DNA of 64,000 nt from Symbiodinium natans (lineage: Eukaryota > Sar > Dinophyceae > Suessiales > Symbiodiniaceae). Below the pieces are notes generated by a model. It made no database searches and was not told where the DNA came from. It saw only the letters and a program-made list of their open reading frames with translations. Both the position numbers and the translations under genes were made by a program. Position 1 is the first letter of the stretch; every line of letters starts with the position of its first letter. The DNA is taken from contig CAJNDS010000065.1 in assembly GCA_905221605.1 (NCBI GenBank), positions 1 to 64,000 of the forward strand. Direction: 5' to 3'. Shown one piece after another: positions 21,910-34,000 of this stretch.

Positions 21910-23578
21910 GTCTCAAATGGCCATGCCGAGAGCAGTGAGTCCGAGGAGAGGACTGATACTCCGCAAGGTCACATTGCGTGCGAATGGACTGTGCTGCCTG
22001 TGTCGGTAGGAGAGTTTGATTGCAGCATGTCTCAGTCATGTCTACAATGCCACGTTGGTCTTTACAGCTTGTGCTGACAAGGGTCGGGCACGTCTCGTCT
22101 GGGGAGAGGTAACAGGGGAACTGTCAAGGCTCCAGACGGTACTTGTAAACGCTTGCGCGCAGTGCCGCCTCGACAGCCAGGGCCAAAAGGCACAGCTCTT
22201 CGGAGTCGGAGAGCCGAAAGCGGTGCAGGCAGAGCTTCGATCCCGTAATTCCAGGGAAGGTCGAGGCGCAAGGTCGCACGGGGGCCAGGGGGTCCGGGTT
22301 GCGCGGGAACACCATGGGTTTGCAGCTCAACAAATCTGGGCAGGGTCCCACAGAGGGAGGGGGGGGTTATTCAGAACTGACTGACAGGAGTCATAGGATT
22401 AGGCTTCTAGATGCTCGCAGTGACTTCTCCCTTCATCTATTCTGGTGAAAGGAAAAGCGTCAGTTTTTTGTGCAGTGCGCAAAGCTTGGTTTAGAAATGT
22501 TTAGAACTAGCAACTAGGTTTCCATACTGGGCCTATGTTTAGCAAGACTGGGTCCTCAACGTGTATTCAGGAGAGCATATTCCCGACACCCACTCGGCTG
22601 TACCCTGAGAAGAGTTTGCTGTGAGGGTCAAACGAGTCTAACGGTGGGCTTTAGAATTTTGGGCGCCTCTGGATCTTCTGGGTCAGCTTGCGTTTCTTGG
22701 TTCGTCGCCCGTGCTACACAAGAACAAGGCAATCAGTCTCGTACAGGTTGCAGAATTGCAGAACCCGGTACATGCAGCATTGCACGGGCGCACCGGCAGC
22801 TAGTCAATGATTCAAGGTGGCCCAGCCAGTCAAAACACTTTTTGGGGTAAATGCAAGTTCTGGGCTCGGCTGCGGATCCCCGCAAGAGGGCAGCTTGGGT
22901 GGCCCATCTTTTTCAGAAGTGGGTTGCACACCTACGGTTCGCGGTTGCCCCAGTCCTTGGTGCAGTACCATGTTGACCCTATGTTTTTTGCAACAAACAT
23001 TACATGTGTCGGAACAACAAGAATACAATATTGCTAAACAATCTAATGGCCCACATATCTTTCCACATCACCGAAAAAACCATCTGTTCTAGACAATGAC
23101 AGCTTGCTATGGACTGGTTTGCAATTAGTGCTTGGCCATGAAAAGGCTGAGGCCCTATCTCCTTTACAATTTCTGTCTGGCGGCCATCTTGCTCGATGCC
23201 AAACTTGTTTCCTTTGGTGTTTTGTTCTCCACCTTTGGGGTTTGCATGGGTTTGCTGTCTGGGCACATTTGCCCCTGAATCCCGGCCTGAAGCCTTGTCC
23301 TGAACTAAGGCTGAAACGGCTCAAAAGGTTCCGAATCAGTTGATAGAGGTGTCATCAAGCATGAAAAACTTCCGTTTGAGGTGTGTCCCCGGCTAGGCTT
23401 TCGAAGAACTGACCGTTCGCAGTAGTGGTGGATTGTCCAGCGTATTCAGCACAGGATGGAGGTGGTGGCTGTCGTTGTAGTAGCATCATTCCAGGTGATG
23501 TTGCAAGCATGGGCGGCTGCGCCTGAACCATGCCGCAGGTACATGGAAAAATGTCCATGCGATACCTGTTTTGCATGA
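21910..23578. other. No gene recognised
   Basis: Mixed DNA with only short or mutually overlapping frames (22016-22384 plus, 22807-23092 plus, 23043-23324 minus) and no motif. May include the 3' region of the chloride channel gene. Confidence 0.4.
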
Positions 23579-24031
23579 CTAGCCAGTTTGTCTTTGTAGT
23601 GAAGTGAGCATAGTGGGCGCTTTGGAGATGCCAAGCACTCTCTGGATCACGCTCTTGAATCCATGCGCCAGCCTTGCTCGGAGAGCGAGGGCTCCTCTTG
23701 GAATCGGGTTTGGGTCGCTGTGGAGTTGAGCACGAGGACTAAGGTTGTCACTGCTTGTTGAACCCCAGGCTGCTTCGGCTGCTTCATCCATATTCCAACA
23801 GGACAGGTCTTCACGAAGTGGACCTATTTGATGCATGGTTTTCACCGCATCTTCGGCTACAAATGCCGAGAAGAATGGCAGCTGCACTGACAGCCGGTAC
23901 ATATTGCACAGTATTTTCTCAGTATGACTCGTACAAAAAGTTGTTACAGTGTGTGACTCGAAAGTGGCTTCCTGTTGCCGTGCACCGGCGATGAAATTCA
24001 AGCGATCTAGATACAGGCCTTTTGGAGCCTC

Positions 24032-24880
24032 TTGGAGCCTGAGTGCGTTCTTCAAAAATGTACCACCGGTGATGCTGGAGCGAGCAAGCGTGCAGAACAT
24101 TCACGCTCTGGATCAACTTTCATGGAGCACCCTGGTTCAGGATTGAAGGACGAGGTATTGATTTTCAGGGCTACAAGTAGTGGCAGCTTGGGCATGCTGC
24201 AGTGCTGTGGCATGTTGTGTCTTGGACCTGTGAACCTCATCGCGGATTTTGCCTTTGGGGTGGCTGCGATAAGGTGGTGGCTATTGCAGGGGGACTCGAC
24301 GCCTGACGTACCTAGGACAAACTATGTGCGCTGTGGGACATGCATCCAGGATCCAGGCGGTTCGGTTCGCAGATTCGTTCAACTGGAGCCTCCATCTTCA
24401 TATGACAAGAGTGGACCCTGGACGCGGGTGACTCAGGTGCCCATACCTTTCTTGGAGTTTTCGGGCCCCGAGAGATTAAATAAGAGATGGAAGTCCCCAC
24501 CCATGCGCTGCCAGAACAACTCTCCCCAAGCTTCCAAACAGGTACCAGAGCCACGCGCCACAACTCGCCATTTTTGTTCTGTATTCGGCTTGAAAGCTCC
24601 TGCCCCAAAACACCTGGTACTATCGATGTGTCCATACTGTAAATCGTTTTGTTATGTTTGCCTTTGCCGTTTCGCTGTGGCTTGTCTGGTACAGCCAGGA
24701 TATATACATCCAGACTACGAATTGAAAAGTCATGCCCTTTGCATGATGTTTCTGCGGAGTATTTCGCCTTACGTCACATGCCCGGGGAGTTTTCTGAGAT
24801 CAACAGACAGGAAAGAGAAGAGAAGCGAGCAGAAGAGACGAGAGGTAGGAATACGGCAGAGAAACGGAACAGATTCCTAA
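24032..24880 (+). CDS. Long open frame of 282 codons, unassigned
   Basis: An uninterrupted plus frame that is longer than expected by chance at this base composition. It has a cysteine-rich mid/late part (CPYCKSFCYVCLCRF near 24640) and ends in a Lys/Arg/Glu-rich purine tract. No domain is recognised; an antisense frame of 173 codons (23579-24100) overlaps the start. No splice-like structure, codon bias or homology supports it, so it may be fortuitous or a fragment. Confidence 0.2.
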   Translation: MEPECVLQKCTTGDAGASKRAEHSRSGSTFMEHPGSGLKDEVLIFRATSSGSLGMLQCCGMLCLGPVNLIADFAFGVAAIRWWLLQGDSTPDVPRTNYVRCGTCIQDPGGSVRRFVQLEPPSSYDKSGPWTRVTQVPIPFLEFSGPERLNKRWKSPPMRCQNNSPQASKQVPEPRATTRHFCSVFGLKAPAPKHLVLSMCPYCKSFCYVCLCRFAVACLVQPGYIHPDYELKSHALCMMFLRSISPYVTCPGSFLRSTDRKEKRSEQKRREVGIRQRNGTDS

Positions 24881-27800
24881 TGACATGTTACAGGTTTTTT
24901 CCCGTGCTTCTTGATGTTTACTCCTCTCCCATTTACTATTCCCCTAGAAAGGGGCATGAAGAGAGAGAGGAGACGAGAGGGAAGCCTCTTCTCTTTACCT
25001 TTGCCTCTTGAGATGCCTCATTTTCTGAGGCGAATAACACAGAAGAGAGGAAGGAAGGGAGGTAGGATGAAACTCTAGGTATGACAAAAACCTCAATAAC
25101 CCAGTCTGCTTCTCAATGCTGTCAAAGTTGAGATCTGGAAGTGAAGGCTTTTGAGCGCAGCCGACCCAGTTAGGCAAAAAAACATAGGCATGATGCCTAT
25201 TGGGCCTGTTGCTTGACCCCAACCTTCAATCTTAAAAGCCCTCAAAGCCACTAGGACGAAACAGTCTTTTGTTGTACGGTTCTACTGATACAGCATGAAC
25301 TCAAGAATGCCTTGTACAAATCATACGCAACGGTCGATCGCGCATAGGCTACATAGGCCAATGTTTCAAGTTGCAAGTCACACCCCAAAGCAGGGAACCG
25401 AATAAATTCCATGCGAATGCAGACCTGTCATGATGCAGCCAAAGGCTTGCTTCCCGAGGACGCAGTTTTTTCATTGCCTCGAGCTCTGCAGCTGAGACCT
25501 TGCACGTTCAGTTTCAGTGTCATCAGGAGATCTGCTCGGTTTTTCCAAAGGCTGGGGCGTGCCGCATGTTCCATAGGGCTGAACAGGCCGTGCAAGATCT
25601 TAAGATCTTACGAGACCGTGCAGGCCATGCGGTGGGTATCTATGCCTGGCAGATGCAGATATAGTTGACTGGACCGGAGAGGCATGCTTGGGCTCAAGGC
25701 TTGGAGTTGCGGAGAGGCTTCAGGAGTGAGAACAGGGCCAGTGAAGGAAAAACAATCTTACTGGGAAACATGAGGGGGAGGCGTATAGCTCAACCTCCTC
25801 CCTGGCTGAAGCTAAGCCAGGCCAAGTTTTTGAAGGCTGTCTATTTTCGAAGAACATTTCTTTCAAAATTTCGTCGGGTGCAGCAAAAGGCTTTTGGGTT
25901 CACAACGCTTTGTTTGCCCTTCCTCAGCCCCAGAATGTTGAGAAAAGACCCCGTTGAAGAAATACAAACAAAGAGGGAGATCTAATTGGGGTTCATTGGG
26001 GTCGGAGTTGAGAGATGTTAAGAAAAAGAGCACAGCATGATTTGGAGAAAGCGTTTTTGCTTGACCTCTGAGTAGTTGCGAATCATTGCGAATCAGTTGT
26101 TTTGGACGTTTTTGATCCCGATGTTGGTTTGGTCGCGATCTAAAGAGTTTGCAGATTCTGTTTCTTCATCTTCGGATTTGTTTTGATTTTGCATCAAATC
26201 CCTCACCGCTCTGGTTGCGAATGGCGGATGCGGCTGGCAGGTCCTTGCCACTTCGACAAGTCGTCATTTGGAGGGAGTCCTTCGCCGGAATTGGCTCAAC
26301 CGGCGTTGTTTGCATGTGGATGCGATCATGGCTCTGCGTGTTGAAAGCTGTGGATGTGGAGGTGGGGCTTTGCTGGTCGACGCAGCCTTCTGCCCAGTTG
26401 GCACATGTTGGCATGTTGGGACCATCCTTGACAGATGCTTCGCCGGAACTTTTTAAGCCTCGGAGGCATCAGGGCGTGGTTGGCATTTTGGAACGTGCTA
26501 AGGAGACCTGAGAAGCGACCGTAACTAGGACTGAGTACTCGGAATTTCTGTTGCACTGTACAGGGGAACTGCTGTGGGAAGCCGTTTTCCCACGTCTGCT
26601 TGCATGTGGGGAGATGTGGGGAGATTTGGGGAGAGCTGAGCGCTGAGCCATGCGAAGCTTGAGGTGCCGATGCTGCTCTGCATGAACGCGAGCGCCTGGC
26701 TACGTTTTGCCAAATCCAGCATAGACCGGTTCTGTGAACATGCAAGGGCCATCACGGGCCAGAGCAATATTTGCACTCCGGGTTTTTGTTTCAGTCCGGA
26801 GTGTGTGATGTAGCTCTCCCATACAAGTGTTCCGGCGAATGGTCAATCTCAAAACCTGGTTGGAAATACAGACATCGTCGCGATGCTAGTAGCTGCTAGC
26901 ATGCAAGGACGATGGAAAGCACCTGTTTCTGCCTCCTTGGCACATGAAGTGCGCAGTGTGACAAAAATGGGAAGTCAGTGCTCGGTTCGACATCCCAGCC
27001 AAGACGCTTTGGGGCTTTCGGATGCCGTGTTCCCAAACCGGGCTTTCACTTGAGGAACTGTTGTGTGATAGTGCAATACAGTGTTGTCAAGCAACCTTTT
27101 ACAACCGTTTTGAGGCCTCACCCCAAAGTATATGGGTTCAGACTTCACGCCCAGTCCACCGTCTTTGCAGGAGCAGGAGGCACTCGAAACGAGTCCCGCA
27201 GCTCACATAGTATACCCACGCGAAGCTCTAGTTGCAGCGGGATGTCCCTCAGATGGGAGCCAGATTCCGCCAGAGAGCCAGGCTGGCCCAGAGCTGTTGG
27301 CAGCATGCCGTGCCAAGGTGCGCTTTATTCATTTTGATTCATTTTGATTCCACATTTCATGCTTTGTTGCGACTTTTTTGTTCGTCGCGATGCCGTGAGA
27401 GCAGCCATGAGCAGCCTGAGGCCTCGCAACTGGACTTCGGTTCGGTCTTGACCACCGAGGCTCCCAACCTCAAGGCCTGCGAGGGATCGCGCGCTCCTCC
27501 AGCATCCTCCAGCACGCAGCAGAATTGAATCGTTGCAAGTTCAAGTGTGAAGTGCTAAGCGATAGTTCGCAGCATCCCTTCGGGCGAGATCACCGCTGCC
27601 AAAAGTCAGATGCACGTCAAAACACCATGGCCTCAAGTTGTCAATGTTGTCAATTTTGTGAAGCGGTGAGCACGGACAGGCACGGTATGTCCTACATACT
27701 GCGGTGCCAGGTGGGTCATCTTTGTAAGATCCTGGTGCAATTGTACGTTGCTGCATGAAGTTCGAAAGCATTGGCAGGGCATCCCTATTCTAGAGACCCA

Positions 27801-28376
27801 CGTCCAATGCCTGCTGACCGCGCAGCTGTGTTGCCCCCAGCTTTCTCATCACAATGCTTGCGTGTCTTTATGCAACGCTTTGCGATTGTGATTCAATTGC
27901 CAGGAGTATGCATTGGATGATGCTCAAGCTGAAGCTCTCCTGCAGCAAAGCTTTGCAGGCACATGTCGATTCCTTTTCGATGGCCAGTCGTCGAAAACAG
28001 ACGTTCAGTTTGGCGATGTTTGGCGGGTTGTCCGATGCTTCAATTGAAGCCGTTTCAGTTGCGAGCCTGAGAATCTGGCAGAGCCGCGCACTCTACTCTA
28101 GTTTCGTGCACCAATGGCCCGACAGAGCCAAGTCATCGACCTCGTTGCCTCCGACTCTCGGCGTGAGATCTGGATATGATCGGAGTGCCAGGTTTTGTCA
28201 AGTTTCAAAGAAACCCTTAGCAGCATTCGCTCCCCTCGTTGATTCGACTTTGCATGCCGCCGTCGGCAGCAGCCTACGTGTACGGCAGGAGTGCAACTCC
28301 TTTGCCGAGAGGTTCTTCTCAGTGCCTGGGTCCAGCAGAATGTGCGCATGTTGGGCAGTTCCATCAAAATTGATAT
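24881..28376. other. No gene recognised; purine-rich patches
   Basis: GA-rich stretches occur at 24800-25060. The rest is mixed DNA with short frames. Frames at 27854-28426 (plus) and 28098-28754 (minus) overlap each other and have no motif. Confidence 0.4.
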
Positions 28377-29190
28377 TTGGTTGTGTTGTCCACATCCTGC
28401 ACCGAGGAGCACCGTCGCCATTTTGAAGATTTGTCCAGTGCTGATGTCGGAAGCATGGAGCAGAAGGCTGAATGGACAGAGCCCCAGTTCATGCCAACGG
28501 ATGCAGTGCTGCCGCGGCGTGCTGAACGACATGCTGAACGCCGTGTTTATTCTATTGGCCATGGTCGTCCACAGTCCGTATGCAAACAGCTCGACTTTGA
28601 ACAAGCATGCGCAATCTGCGGCCGTTGTGCCAAGGTTCGACATCTTCAAGAAGTTTGAAGCAGAGTCCGAGCTGACAGTGCAGAATGTGGCTTGGATGAC
28701 CGATGATCCTGGCCTGTGTTGTGCTTCTTGAGTTTGGTCATTTTCTAGCGTCACCTAGCGTCGGTAGAGAAAGAGATATAGCTGATTGTTGCTGCATTTG
28801 CTGCCCAGAACGCATGAAGAGCCATCATCACTTTCAATGCATTCCTTGCTTTTCCTGTGCCGGCACGCTTGCAGGCACTGATGCTGTGGGGTGCTGTCCA
28901 AGCCAAGTCATTCGAGCAAGAGTTCATTGAGGCGGCAATGCAATCCGACGTCCCTGGCCTTCGCAAGTTGGAACGACTTTAACGACTTTCCCTGCCAACA
29001 GCTCTAGTTCCAGTAATGTCAGCCGGGCAGCAGTCCCAGCTCGTGCTGAGTCAAGTAAGATGCGAGCGCCTCAGGCTCTCAATGATTATTTGTCTTTGAC
29101 GGAGTACCCCATGTTTGTCAAGCGCATGTGGCGGGAAATCCAGCTGAAGCGCGAACGGGTTGCTTGGCTGCATCTTTGGTCAGTAAATGT
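28377..29190 (+). other. Coding-like patches, possibly exons of an unknown gene
   Basis: Three plus-strand patches read like protein. The first, 28420-28658, includes TDAVLPRRAERHAERR and CAICGRC. The second, 28872-28978, starts after a CTTGCAG acceptor-like site and includes LMLWGAVQAKSFEQEFIEAA. The third, 28985-29185, includes LTEYPMFVKRMWREIQLKR. They lie in different frames with AG-type sites nearby, as expected for short dinoflagellate exons. I cannot name the protein or prove the junctions. Confidence 0.3.
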
Positions 29191-29510
29191 GCTTGATGGA
29201 GACCAGAAACCAGCCCACGGTCGCTGGGCGGTCGCGGCAACCGGAACATCTAACCGACCCCGTGCACAGTGTCGGCCAACAAAACATCACAAGAAACAGT
29301 TGAAGAACCACACAGCCGAACAGAGGGCCCGGCCAGCTTCAGGAGGCGGGCCCTGATGAATTTCACAGGTTGTCCGTTCATGCTCTTCATTCACTTCTTT
29401 GTATCTTCGCTGGTAATTTTAACGCTACGCGACCCGCCTCGGCCCGGCCCAGCGCATCCGCGTGAGCATGGTGATTCCACAGCGCCCAAGTCGCTGGACC
29501 CCAAGCAATA

Positions 29511-29605
29511 AGGGTTGGGTTTAGGGTTTAGGGTTTCGGGTTTATTGTTTTATGGTTTGGGGTTTAGGGTTGAGGGTTATAGTTTAGGATTGAGGGCTTA
29601 GGGCT
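29511..29605. repeat. Interstitial telomere-type repeat, TTTAGGG orientation
   Basis: AGGGTTTAGGGTTTAGGGTTT and degenerate variants (GGGTTTCGGG, GGGGTTTAGGGTTGAGGG), G-rich on plus. Dinoflagellate telomeres use TTTAGGG. The decay implies an old interstitial block. Confidence 0.85.
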
Positions 29606-29652
29606 CAAGCTTTGGGGGTTTTTTGGGGTAGGGTTGAGCCAGGCCCCTCAAA

Positions 29653-29790
29653 GGGGGGGGGGGGGGGGGGGGGGGGCAGGGTTGGGGGGGGTAGGGGGGG
29701 GGGTAGAGGGGGGGGGTGGGGGGTGGGGGTGGGGGGGTAGGCGGGTAGGGGGGGGGGGGGGCAGTGGGAAAAGGGGTGGGGGTCCTGCTG
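29653..29790. repeat. Long poly-G / G-rich tract
   Basis: A G run of about 24 at 29653-29676, then several more G runs broken by T or A up to about 29762. A glycine-rich frame over it (29634-29981) is an artefact. It may be a real G-quadruplex-prone tract or a base-calling/assembly problem. Confidence 0.8.
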
Positions 29791-29989
29791 GGAGGGGCTT
29801 CAACTGCCTCTGGTCGTGGCGAACCGTCCGCTTGCGGACCCCGGTTTCCCAGGGGGGGTACCCAGTTGAGGCAAAAAAAAGGGGTCCGAAAAAGGGCTTT
29901 GGGTGTGGGGGGAGGATTTGGAGGGGGGTGCCTGTTCTGACAACCTATACACCTCCGGCCCGAGGCCTCGGCGGATTTTAGGGCAGCAA

Positions 29990-30741
29990 GTGATCTTTCT
30001 TTTGTTTTGTTCTCGCATGAATATATAATCCAACACCACCATTTTGGAACCTTCGCACCCGGCGACTTGTTCTGTGATCGACTCTGACGACGGCTTCTTG
30101 CTCAATGATGTGCTATTATGCTAGTGGTGTCCCAAATGTGTGTGCGCGTGTGAGGGAAATTCCACCGTCGTGGAGAGTTCGCCCGTGGGCTGTCGTTCTT
30201 TATGCCGGTTGCAAGCCGGCGAAAGCACACCTCAGCACACTTCCAGCACCAGAGCTTCTAAGCCGGAAGGTGAGAGGGTGCGACAGGCGCTGTCTTTACT
30301 CATGACTCCCCGATGTTAAGCTTCTTTTTGCTGGAGAAATTGATGCTGGCGCCTCAGTTGAACTTTACTTTTCCTTTCGCACACCAGCCATCTCATGACA
30401 GCACCTAAACTGCCAAATGGTACATGAAGCCAGGACATGGCAAGAAAGTACCGGCGCAAACTGAGAATAACGAGAGAGAGACCTCAGCCCCAGCCCCGCC
30501 TCTTCGCGCCTCGGGCGAGTCCGTCCTGCTGAGCCAGAACATGTGCAGATCTGCAGATTCGGCTTCATGAGGCGTGGTATCAATCCAATTGTGGCTGATT
30601 CCAAACCTCTTGAAACATCGACAATGTCGGTGGCAAAGCAAGCAAAGGCTTCAACAGGTCTGTCCATGTGTTTGGGGGGTATCCCGGCAGCCGCATGCTG
30701 TTGAATCCGTTTCGATTTCGAAGGCTGGAAGCTGTGAAGGT
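29990..30741. other. No gene recognised
   Basis: Mixed DNA. A patch at 30585-30650 (plus: GINPIVADSKPLETSTMS) looks coding-like and could be an exon upstream of the next entry. Confidence 0.3.
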
Positions 30742-30957
30742 CAGATGCAACTTACAGATGAAAATATTCAAGTTGATGAAGGCACTCTGAACGCTGCGAA
30801 TCTCATTTGCAAAGCTCGTGAACTCACTCAGGATGCCAAGCTTGGGGAGGACCCGCTCTCGCCAAAGTTCCGTCGACAGACCTCCGACCGGCACCTTGGA
30901 CTTGTGCAAATGCAGAGATTTGCAGCGTATCAGACAAGTTATCCGGGCGTGGCGTGA
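30742..30957 (+). other. Coding-like open segment, unassigned
   Basis: The plus frame reads QLTDENIQVDEGTLNAANLI, then KFRRQTSDRHLGLVQMQRF, to a TGA at 30955. The composition looks like real protein, but no family is recognised and an overlapping minus frame of 144 codons exists. It could be the last exon of an unknown gene. Confidence 0.3.
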
Positions 30958-31019
30958 CACACTCACACTGTCGGCTCTCAGGCTTTCGGCAAGGGCCGGT
31001 AGTGACACAGGCAACTAAG

Positions 31020-34000
31020 TAGCCGCTGTTGGATCGCGAGCTGTTTGCTGATCAACGGGTGTAGATGTTTCCGCCTGCGCAAGCTCTTGCAGCATTTGGC
31101 CATGTTTGGCCTCGGCGGAAACGGACCTGCACCAAGACCATGAGGAAAGAGCAGACACAACAACGACCGACACCCACAACTGCGGCAGCACCACCGCTGC
31201 AGACCCCGACCGGCCATGAGAAGCACCAGGCGAACTACCAACAGCCGCTGACACCACCCGGGACGTGGACTCCGGCGAGCCAAGAGGAAGAGGAAGAAGA
31301 ATCAAAAGAAGCAGAAGGAGAAGAAGAAGGATAAGAGGAACAAGAATAAGAAGAAGAAGAGACAAAGAGACAGCCATAAGGCATCGAGCAGTTCACATCC
31401 GCACACTGGTCTCACACACCAACAGGCGCGCGGTGAAGCATGGCCTTCGGGGCGGCCCTCCGGGGTCATTTGCGCGGCAAGCAAGAGAGAGAGAGTGTGG
31501 GGGTATGGGTCGAGGGCCAAGGTCTCGTGCTCTCTCTCCTCCAACCGCCAACCGGAGGCCCCCCGAATACCGGGGCGGGCGAGGACGCCCGGGGGTTCGC
31601 CCCCATGCCCCCAAGAAAGAAAGAAAGAAAAGAGAGAGGCCCATTCGGGGGTTAAGTAAGATAAGTGCGTAGGAGGAAGGGAAGAGAAAGAGAGAGGGAG
31701 AAGGGAGAAGGGAGAAGAGAGAAGAGTGCCCAAGGCCGACAACACCTTTGTCGGACAGCGTCCTTTCGGAACGCCTGGCGGCCCTTGACCAGCGCCTTTC
31801 AGAGATTGAGGCGGGATGTAGAGTAGTGTAGAGTTTGCACATCGACGACTGTATGCAGAGTTGTGCACTTGTAAGCCCAAAGAGTTCAGTTCTCTCACAT
31901 GCAACCTGTTCCCCCCTGGGACCCAAGCGGTCAGAACGAGCGAAACACGCTGCTGCTGGAGCGCCGCCGCCTGGTTGGTCGAGATGTCATGCCGGTGACT
32001 TGTCGAATGTTTGTAACCTTGCTGAGCGGGGGTGTCTGCTTGGGGGACTGACCCGGTCCGCATGTGTAATTGACGTTGTGACAATAAACCAGACGTGCTA
32101 GGACCGGCATTCTGTGGTGTCATCTAAGGACACGAGCCAGACCCTGAAACGTGAAATCAGTCTTCAACGATACCGGGAGGACCCCGCTACCAAAGCTTTA
32201 AGTGGAGTGCATTAACGGTTGGAACTGAACATGTGATGCAACGCAGGAAGTTGGCTTGGACTGATGCGGGACATGCTTCAGCACTGTCCTGCAGCCCCGG
32301 AGTGAGTCCTTGCAGGAGGGCAGGGGATCAAGGTAAGTTGCGGACAATTGCTGAGTTTTGCGTGCAGCAATTCAGGTATGGCGTGAGTTGATCTTCTTTC
32401 ATAGAAGCCTGGCCTCCGCAATTCTATGGCAGTTGTATGCTTCGAATGAGCTGGCACAGCTGCCCAGCTGCCCTAAGAAACAAGAGGTAGCACAGACACT
32501 TTGTATAGTCCCTGTTTCGATCAAAGATTCGTTTTGTCAAGTTCCCCTTGTTGCAATTTGGAGACTTGGCTTGAAGGCTGCATTTGTCCAACGCTTCACA
32601 TGCCAATGCTCACATCCAGGGCTTTACCAGGACTGTTGCGAATCTCGCATCTGCAACATGGTGTGCGAGGTGATGCAACGGCTCAGACACTGATAGGTAA
32701 TGTTATGCAATGATCTTGCGCACCAACTTCGCTGTGAGGGTAGATGCTGTGGTGCTTGTTTGGGAGCCCTGCTGTTTGTATATCCACCTGTTTGCGGTGC
32801 TTTTTCACCGCAGGGTGCGCATCTTTGGAACATGCTGCGTTGCTTGCCATTTGAGCTTGCCAGCATGCAACAGCTCTGACATCGCAGAGGCGCAGTTGTG
32901 TGCCTTTGGGAAAATGCGTGCGTAGAACATGCATCCGCCACAACACCTCGGCGTCTCTACACAACTTCTGCAACACGAAGCAGGGCCGGTGATGTAGGTA
33001 TGGCAGGTAAAGGCGGGGCAACTGCAGCATCAGCATGCAGACCGAGAGTGCGCGAGCGATGGAGAGGTGGGGCCACCGCTAATCCGCCAATGGAACCGAG
33101 AGAGCGAGGGACTCCCTCGGCCCAGGACACCCCCTCGTCTCACCCCCACGAACCCTCATGCCAAGCGGGGCTTGTGGGGGCCCGCTTGCGCAGCAAGTGG
33201 ACAGGGCTTTGTCTGACGAGCAAGGCCATGCATCGTCACATGGACTTTTTGGGGAGGGGGATCGGTGAGGGTTCAAAGATTCTGAGAGAGAGGGTCGGCT
33301 GACTAGGGCTTCGGGCCTCAAATGTCAAAAGACTTTGAGAAAGAGGGTAGGTACAGCGGGGCCGCCCTGAACCGCCGTTCACTCTAGGACAAAGTCTGGG
33401 GAAGTTCGGGCCTGGCTTTACATTTAAGTATTGCCATGCTTGGTGATGCTTTACACTTTGCTTGCCTGTATTCATGGATTCTTTCGACCTTGGAGAGATC
33501 GGCGCTGCTGCTGAAGGCATCCTGCAACGCACCGCAGAACTTGGTGGGACGTCCCTCTGCTCGAGCCTGAATTGGTTCCCACATTATCAAATCTGACATT
33601 TGCAATGTTTAGTTTTCAACATGACGCCCGCACTTGTCATCTCAGGTTGCCCAGCTATGGGTTGTGGAGTTCGAGGTGTTCATGTGTAGAGCGTAGGGCG
33701 ACTGTTCTGTTGTCCACGTATGAGTGTGGTGTATCTTGACAGGTTTTCCACCACAAGTTGCAGCACGCATTGGCCTGGCTGTTCTAGCGGAGATTGCTTT
33801 CAGATGAGATGCCTTCCGATAGATGGCCCACAAGGGGCTAGTCTTCTCATGGTGCTATGCATCACCTCGCAACGCTTTGCAGGACAGCTGTGAACAGCAC
33901 CCGCAGGTGCAGTATGTGGAGGCTGGTGGGGGCTGTCCGCATGGGTTCAATGTGTGTTTACGAAGAACCTCGACCGGTTTTTGGTGATCCGAGCAGCTTT

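Noticed and set aside
29634-29981. Glycine-rich plus frame
   Set aside because: Translation of the poly-G tract.
31302-32123. 273-codon minus frame
   Set aside because: Its Leu/Phe/Ser-rich end is the antisense of GAA/GAG repeats and the rest has no motif or splice-like support.
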